Assembly (NCBI GenBank): GCA_030248215.1
Contig: JASANG010001213.1
Span: 211,201-275,200 of the forward strand
Source of the DNA: Enoplolaimus lenunculus
Taxonomy: Eukaryota > Nematoda > Enoplea > Enoplida > Thoracostomopsidae
DNA: 64,000 nt
Direction of reading: 5' to 3'
Notes under the pieces: generated by a model
Told to the model about the DNA's origin: nothing
Database searches by the model: none
The model's input: only the letters and a program-made list of their open reading frames with translations
In this document: piece by piece, positions 57,106 through 64,000 of the stretch
Layout: each line of letters opens with the position of its first letter
Position numbering within the stretch: the first letter of the stretch is position 1
Made by a program: the position numbers and the translations under genes

Positions 57106-57554
57106 TCCAACCGCCATAGGGACAGTCGTATGTGACTATCCCTAGAGAGTAGGGTTTCTTGGCGACTAGTAATTATTATTTTGTTTCAGATACAATCATC
57201 AAGACGAATAAAGATGCTTTACATTATTTTTATATTGTTTGTTCATCATTACCACATCAGTAAATTTTATGTGTTTTTATTACGAGCCGTTTCCGAGAAA
57301 TAACGAAATAAAAAAATTACAAAATTCATCCAAAATCTTGAAAATTTCGACGCATCCGGCATTTGCTCTTTAAAATCTTTAAAAGACCAGCGAATTTATG
57401 CACGCCTCACTTGTGTTGGTAGAAAAAAAAACATTTTTAAAACTTGCACTTTTCCGTTTGCGTTATTTTGATCATTATCCGTTTCATTTACACCCTCGTG
57501 TTAAGGTTAACCGTAGTTTGAACCTCACCTTCAATGTTAAGCCTTACCTTCAGT

Positions 57555-57700
57555 TTGCAGTAGAACTTGTAGCTAGTAGCATACCCTTGTTCCTAAGCGT
57601 AAAATGAGCTACGCCTAAAGCGAACCAAACAAATTAGTCTTAAGCTTAACTTTACGCTATTGCGGTACTACACAAAACGTTCCATCCCTGGTATCCACAT
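57555..57700. mobile_element. Worn telomere-repeat element
   Basis: CCTTGTTCCTAAGCGTAAAA and ATTAGTCTTAAGCTTAACTT match the family core and right half; the ends are degraded. Confidence 0.45.
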
Positions 57701-57784
57701 GAACCTCTGTAGCTGTAACAATCAGACACGCACATGCTATAGTTAGCTTGTTTGTAAAACAATTCGTAACTAATGATAGAGGTA

Positions 57785-57955
57785 AACTGTAAATTTCAGT
57801 GTATTTTTACACAAAATCAAATCGCCTGGAATGAATTCAAGTCAGAATCAAAATCAATTCCGCGCAGATTGAGTTAACGTTTGCTGTTAGTGACTTAGAA
57901 AATACTAACTCTCTATCTCAGTTTAATAGTAATCAGCTCACTGAACATTACAGTG
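57785..57955. mobile_element. Palindromic AACTCA-rich MITE (copy 3), worn
   Basis: AACTGTAAATTTCAGTG at the left and CTCACTGAACATTACAGTG at the right, with worn AACTC/TGAGTT blocks between. Confidence 0.65.
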
Positions 57956-60290
57956 TTTCTGCAAGTTATAAGGTTCCTGGTTGTAAGTATTCTGTTTTCA
58001 ATTCAGTCATTACCTTTCCTGCGTAATTTTGCTTCACCTTGGAATTTCGCTTCGCTTCTGAGCCAGCATTCTCAAATGTGTAGCTGTAATTGGAGGGTTG
58101 AACTTTAAATCATGAATAAGTTGAATTTTGAAATCTCAAATTTAGTGCATATCATCAGTTGATCATTGCGAACTAGTAAATGTAGGGGATAGAAATTAAG
58201 TGTAGTTTCTTGTTTTTGCTAGTTTTGAGAAGGGTCCGTATTCTGAAATGTGTATATAATGCCGATAACCCTCCAGTACGCATTAGGTTTTCAAACTGAC
58301 TAACATTTGCAATTGTTGATCTTAAAACTTTTAAGTCGTAATTAAATCGAAAAGCTATGCTTAATTTCGAAGCTGTTCATTCACTAAGTCACTACACCTA
58401 TCAGCAATAAATTGGTGGCTATAACACCGACAACCACTAGTGAACGATTGGTTTTTAAATTGACAAACTTTTGCGATTGTATGTCTCAAATTTGGTAGGA
58501 AGTAAGCGGCGTTAATAAAATTGTGCATAACTTGAAAGCTTTCCACTCCCTGATTCAAAAATCAGAAGACCTATTAACAATTGAAGGGTACTTACTTGCT
58601 ACACACATCAGATAATGTGAACCAAGAATATATTTCAAAATTCTAATCCTAAAATTTTAATGAATAATTGTTCAAAATGTATATGCAAAAATCGATAGTG
58701 ATTTGGTTTTATCAGTTGCCTGGCGTTATCAGGTACTTAAATGGTTTTGAGAGATGTTTAGAGTGTAGTTTTTAGAATGCATTGAATATGCCCATTTTCC
58801 TCAAATTTGCTCAATGATTGCTGTTTATACAATGTTTTAACGAAAGGTATCTTAGCTAGTGAGATCATTTCTAATGCTTTTGCAAGAGCTGTTTTGTTAT
58901 TTACAATGAGTACGAGCCTGTTACGCAACTGCGCTCAAAATCGGTGTAGTTGTCTTTAATGGTGTTGTATGTACCACAAATTACTGATAGGTCTTGTAAT
59001 CTTCGAACTAGACAAAGGACAGCTTCGAAATTAAATTTTAAGTTGCGCCTACATACCAATTTTGAGATCCGTAACTGCATAAGTTCGCATGTACAAATCA
59101 CGGGCGCGTCACATTTCGGCAACACTGAATATAGTAAGTTTTAAAATATGGCATGACAAACCGGTATTTATTATATGTTTACAACCAAGACCGATTCCTT
59201 GCTTCATCTTTAACGCAGAAATTAGGTCAGTTTTTCCGTGGACTATAATACAGGAAACTTATCCCGCACCCTTGGACTGATCTTTTTGCTGAAACTTAGG
59301 TATAAGCTTACACATTTGACTTATTTCAACGCTTAGGGTCTGGCGTAGGAATATACTTATAAGACTGTTTTGACCCTGTTAAGCTTAGAACTAATTTACG
59401 TCTCTATGTCACTACAAGTTTTTCTTTTTATTTTTTATTTTTTCGTTTTACAAGCTTTTTAATCTGTTATATGTTTATATATATTTATAATGTTTAAATA
59501 TACTCATATTTATACTTTTATTTGTATATAAATACATACATACTTATATATAAATATATCTACGAAAATATTTTTCTTTGTTTATTTATCTTATCAATTT
59601 TGGTTGTTAGTCATTTTGAAAAGTATATACTTTCCTTATCATTTTGGTTGTTTTATTTTGAAAATATTTACTTGCTTTCATTATCAGTTGCTGTTTATAG
59701 TTGTTTTTAATTTTTCTAGATGGCCTCAGTAATGGTACAGGTATCTCGGCGTGACAACCCTTACCAACTTTTAGAATTTGGACAGCATTTATGTTTACAA
59801 TCCTGACAATGGTAAGGTTGAAAAGAGACAAAAACTTGTCAGAAATTTTGTTTAGTTAGTTTAAATTGTTTTGTTTTGGGGTTGCTTTAAAGTATTAATT
59901 CAGATGTTTTCTGCTGAACTAATTGTAAATTTTTTAAGTAGTAACGCCATGTCTAGAGTATATTTTATGTGTGCAGCAGCGAGTGTCAGAAGGTGTTACA
60001 TCAGCGTTTGCTGCTGGAACAATATTGACGCTTGAAGCAGCGTAAGATATTTTTAGTGGCGTAATTTTGTTTATGAGTTAGCTAGTATTAAGCGTGTATA
60101 AATGCTTTTGCACTAGCAGAATCAAAGCGTGTGTATAACAGATTTCTTGACGTAAAACATGCATCAAACTTACATTTGCTTTCTCAACTTGATATGTTCT
60201 CTTCGATGCTCTGACTACGATAATATCATTTGTTCCAGATACCTCATACATTATTGGCGAGTACGACGTCAGTAGTAATAACCCCGCCGT
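57956..60290. other. Intergenic, no firm gene
   Basis: 59280-59400 holds a worn reverse telomere-type element (ACGCTTAGGGTCTGGCGTAG). Several similar segments (near 58075, 58234 and 55700) share ACACATTTGAGAAT on the minus strand. Minus-strand frames at 58361-58558 and 58901-59125 look mildly protein-like but have no recognised family or splice partners. 59440-59560 is rich in ATAT. Confidence 0.35.
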
Positions 60291-60411
60291 GGGACCCGGT
60301 GTAAAAGCTGTCCCAACCCAGGTTTTAAGAGCTTACTAAAAATCCTGAAAATATTCCTATGTTCCATCCTGAAAACGTCTAATATACACGAACAGCTTTT
60401 ACACCGGGTCC
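60291..60411. mobile_element. 121-bp hairpin element
   Basis: GACCCGGTGTAAAAGCTGT at 60292-60310 is inverted as ACAGCTTTTACACCGGGTC near 60392-60411. The interior contains two halves of TCCTGAAAA. Confidence 0.8.
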
Positions 60412-60460
60412 TCATAGTTCACGATTTTTTTCAAAACCAAATTTTCTCTTTCTTTTTTTA

Positions 60461-60945
60461 GATTCTACCAAATGATTTCGAATGGACATGTCGTGAATTG
60501 GGGTTGTGATACTTGGAAAATTGAATTGTGTGTTTTGTTTCGTTATCATTATCTGTATTTCAGATTCTAACAACTGGTTTCGAATCGACAATCGCAAACA
60601 AGTCCTGATACGTTGAAAATTGAATTAGTTGTTCTGTGTTTAATTAATTATCTGTATTTCAGATTTTATCCAACTGGATTCCGATTGACGTTTGTGAAGC
60701 AGGGTTTCATACGTTGAGTATCGAGTTGAAAGGTTCGTTTGTGTGTATTTTATATACAGTTCAACTGGTTTTAATACAATTTCCGGAATCGGAAGTTATT
60801 GATTTGGAAGGTTTTGTTTGTTAATTATCAAAATGTATTTCAGATCCCATCATACTGGTTTGAATTTTAAAATCGGGTTATAATACATAGATTTAATAAT
60901 TAATTATCGTGTCTAGTAATTATATTTGTGTTTAATAAAAACATG
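60461..60945 (+). repeat. Tandem repeat of about 100 bp with a splice-acceptor-like motif in each unit
   Basis: Units begin near 60461, 60563, 60662, 60762 and 60843. Most carry TATTTCAG followed by ATTCTACCAACTGGTTTCGA or a close variant. They diverge towards the right end of the array. Confidence 0.75.
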
Positions 60946-60967
60946 CGTGCCAGTTTAGTAAAAATTT

Positions 60968-61490
60968 AACTGTTTTTAGTCTGAATACGCGATAATCGGA
61001 GCGATCTAAACTCTGACTTTTCCAGTGATTTTAAACTGAGCGCTGTAAATCTCGGGACCAACGTATAGATCATGGCCAAAGCCTATTTCTAAATATAGGA
61101 TACGCCTAAGGTTAGTCCAAAGCTTAAGCTTGCCTTGCAGTTCCGCGCAAAAATGGTCCGCCCTGATCTATACATAGACCACACCTTGTATTCAAACCCG
61201 GTTCTGCAACCAATAAATCTGTTAAGACCGCAGTATATTAAGAGTTGCAGCCAACATAAGTCTAATTAAGTAATAGTTTAAACAATTTTTGTTTGAATAC
61301 ACAATGGTTGTAGTGAACTAAACTCTGTCATTTCTAGTGATTTTAAACTCCGCTGTAAATCTTGGGGCAATGCATAGATCAAGGCCTAAGCGTATTTCTA
61401 CGCCTAGGATAAGCCAAGAGTTAGTCTACAGCTTAAGCTTGCCTTGCAGTTCCGCGCAAAAAATGATCCGCCCTGATCTATGCATGCTTA
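60968..61490. repeat. Tandem pair of about 310-bp units, each with a telomere-type element
   Basis: 60968-61190 and 61282-61490 share TAGTGATTTTAAACT-like sequence, then an element from GTATAGATC to GATCTATACATAGACCAC with TTAGTCCAAAGCTTAAGCTT inside. Both units carry the element at the same place, so its insertion came before the duplication. Confidence 0.7.
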
Positions 61491-61499
61491 ACATAAGCC

Positions 61500-62973
61500 C
61501 AAACATTTAGAAATCAGTAATCAGTGCCTAAAATTTAGAATCTGTGATTAGTGCGTACAATTTTGATTTCTACTATACATAGGCTAAGGGACCGCAATCA
61601 ATGCCCGGTGTCTTCGTATACTGCTGCTGTTAATACATAGGCCTAAGCTTTTGAAATAGTTAACCCCTATTTCTTTGGAAATACGTAGCCCCCCAAATCG
61701 AATGCTCTAATAATTTCCTTTCATCTACGTGTTTTATATTAAATTGTCACAAATCTCGAACTATAGATAAAAATTATAAGATTTAATACATGAAGGTTCA
61801 CATTATTGTAGTAGCCGGGCTATGTTTGTTAGAAGTTTATTAGATATAATACAATAAATTTTTTCAAAATTCAACTCGATATAACATGTATTTTAACAAT
61901 TCATTACGCCGGCTACATAGCTAGTGGATTTCAACAAAAAATGTTTAGAAGCTGGCAGTGGGAACTCAAGTTACTTCAAGAGCCCTAGGTTAGCAATTAG
62001 GTTGGAAAATTTTGAAATACCTCTCCACGAAACATAACCAAATAAACTAGAGCAAATTTTCCTAGCATGAGTAAAGGCTTGTAAAAATCAATGTCTCGAG
62101 TTTTGTCAGTACGTCAGTTGACGTGTCGAGTGTTTCCCTGAAATGGCAGCACATCCCTACCGCTCGTACCTTGAATTGTATCTCCCTAATAGCTGTCTTA
62201 GGCGTAATTTTAACCTTATGCGAAATGTACACAAAAGTTTTTTTGTACATATTTTTGCTAAAGTTTTCAAAATAATTACTGATAGCAATATGTGTTTAGT
62301 GTGGCGTGATCGTGAAGTTGTCTTTAACTATTTTGTCTTGTTTTTTCTCAGAATTAGGATGGCGTGACATAGGTTTTTAAGTACTTTACCCCCGTTTTTG
62401 CTTAGCATAGAATGGCGTGATAGCTAGGCTGCCCAAACTGTGCTCGGCGGACTAGGTACAGACCGAGAGCTTAAGTTTTTGTGTCAGCACCAAAAATGTA
62501 TATAAAGTAGGTGCAGACCCACCAGTTTTGAGTTATTTTCACAATGTTTTGGGTTTTCATAGATTTTTTTCAGGTTTATTAATCATGTTTCATAATAATT
62601 TACTTAAAGCACCTCCGCTGCTGCGGATTCGGAATCAGCCGCTTACAACACCGTCTGTTCCGTACAAATATTTGGCCGCAAAAAATTCTAAAATAGGAAT
62701 ACGCCTGAGTTTTCATTATTTTAGCACTAAATAGTTGTCTAACATAATTTGTTGTAACAAATTCAACTATAATTCAATGCCCTGTTTGATGTTTTGAATC
62801 AATTTATAACTAAACCGCAATTTTAACTTGCAAATAAGTATGTGTCAAGTAAACTTGGTGCATGATTTGTCGAATATAGTTAAAGTAATTAGATGTTATG
62901 TTAACATCATGTCTCCGAAGCTTATTGTATATCTTGTCGAAAATGGTTGAACAGTTTAAAGCGTTATTTATAG
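61500..62973. other. 5' side of the right-edge gene, exons not resolved
   Basis: A plus-strand stretch after a TTTTTTTCAG acceptor at about 62572 reads LLKAPPLLRIRNQPLTTPSV and is GC-richer than its surroundings, but it shares no clear donor or phase with the exon at 62974. Nothing else is recognised. Confidence 0.3.
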
Positions 62974-63810
62974 GCGATTTTTGTTCCTTGGCGGCGTCAT
63001 GTGAAACTGGACACCATTGCAGTAGTATTGACGCGTTAGAAGTCATGTTGATGCTACCATCTGATGTGAGTACTGCTTGATTTTGTTAAGAGCTGCTCCA
63101 TTAATTTGATAAACACACTTCACTTTTAGAATTAAGCGTTTTTAAAAAATTATTTCAAGAGACACAGGTAATAGTAAAGCGTTTGGTAAAATTAATCAGA
63201 TAATTTCACGCCGGTAACTTATGATGATGCTATATTTCCTATTTGTTCTATATTGACTTACTTATAGACAAGTGCTAATCGAAACGTAACCTTCAGTATG
63301 AAGTTGTTCAATGCCTTCATTGTTTTCAAAACAACGCACTTGGTTCCTGTTGGCAAGGCATCGATCAAATTGTTCACAGGTTCGATTCAAATATGTGGCA
63401 GTTGCGTCTTGCTCGTGTCCGACCGGAAACATTATTTTTTGCGAAATGAGCGGCCGAAATTTTCATGTGGACCTTGCCCCGTATGTTTCTATGCATCGTA
63501 ATGCACTTGGCAACACAAATACAAGATGCGTTTAACATTTAAATAGTGCCATTGTTTAGTCATAGTTGAAAACATTAATTTTCAAGTTAATAGACTTACT
63601 GATTTTTTTAATTTATAGACGTTGATTCAGTATGTATTTAGATTTTCTGCTGTTAATTGCGAGGACTTTTATAATTTCAGATTCAGGCCTGCTCAGTGGC
63701 AACTAGATTGTGACGGTTTTGCAAACAATGTGCTGTTCGTGTTTGATGATGCCATGCCGTTTCAACGTCGGTGCCATATCTTACAACACGGTTTCAACTA
63801 TTCAGTCTTC
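62974..63810 (+). CDS. Unidentified Cys-containing protein, three internal exons, runs off the right edge
   Basis: Exons 62974-63065, 63380-63480 and 63681-63810 are bounded by AG acceptors and by GTGAGT, GTATGT and GTAAGT donors. Phases agree throughout (2 bases then 30 codons; 33 codons plus 2; 1 base then 43 codons). The product reads DFCSLAASCETGHHCSSIDA, then VASCSCPTGNIIFCEMSGRN, then FRPAQWQLDCDGFANNVLFV and FQRRCHILQHGFNYSVF. Regularly spaced cysteines suggest an extracellular or lumenal protein, but no family is recognised. If the middle exon were not spliced at 63480 it would end at a stop near 63534, giving a shorter product. The 5' exons and the 3' end are not seen. Confidence 0.55.
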
Positions 63811-64000
63811 GTAAGTTTATTTAAGAATAACCTGATTAGTTTCCGAAATGAATTTTGTGTTATCGTTACTTTCAATTTTTTATTTTATATTTAATTTTAA
63901 AATTCACATCGTCTTAAGTGGTCTTCAAAAATTAGAAAGAAATTTGTAGCACGCTGACCAAACGAAATGTCAAACTTTATTTTATTTCTTAAACTACAAG

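Noticed and set aside
1-64000. CRISPR arrays, rRNA genes, retroviral or other virus-derived elements
   Set aside because: No regular repeat-spacer array, rRNA sequence, LTR pair or reverse transcriptase/capsid-like frame was recognised.

Overview
Eukaryotic, AT-rich DNA with spliced genes, most probably from a nematode. Many dispersed elements carry runs of CCTAAG, the complement of TTAGGC, which is the nematode telomeric repeat. Splice acceptors that could serve trans-splicing lie right before, or a few bases before, two start codons. Introns run from about 60 bp to over 2 kb and are full of small inverted-repeat elements, so this is not a compact Caenorhabditis-like genome; an enoplean is possible, but the species cannot be told from the sequence.

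Layout: (1) 267-3947 (+) is the long terminal exon of a gene that begins left of the window; it encodes about 1,226 residues of disordered, low-complexity protein. (2) 13855-8819 (-) is a complete 8-exon short-chain dehydrogenase/reductase of 265 aa. (3) 25914-23601 (-) is a complete 6-exon TMEM147 orthologue of 231 aa, an ER translocon-associated membrane protein. (4) About 38470-28913 (-) holds the last 16 exons (1,066 aa) of a kettin/titin-like muscle protein with six Ig domains, Gln-rich inserts and a Pro-rich linker; more exons may lie upstream. (5) 52235-42711 (-) is a complete 11-exon secreted M14 metallocarboxypeptidase of 699 aa with signal peptide, propeptide, carboxypeptidase-B-like catalytic domain and a Thr/Asn/basic tail. 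(6) 52567-52441 (-) is a likely terminal exon of another gene only 205 bp upstream of the carboxypeptidase start. (7) 62974-63810 (+) holds three phase-compatible exons of an unrecognised Cys-containing protein that runs off the right edge.

The genes do not form an evident pathway. In the three complete genes and the Ig gene, every adopted splice junction keeps frame, which is the main evidence for the models.

The space between and inside genes is dominated by short non-autonomous DNA elements: a 6-bp-TSD family with internal TTAGGC arrays; a GC-rich 'cagggtgtaaccgg' family; TA-flanked palindromes rich in AACTCA; elements with 3-bp TAA/TTA duplications (Harbinger-like); tRNA-derived SINEs; minisatellites; and AAC and ATT microsatellites. 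AAC repeats have expanded inside coding exons, giving poly-Gln, poly-Thr and poly-Asn tracts. No viral or retroviral element was recognised.
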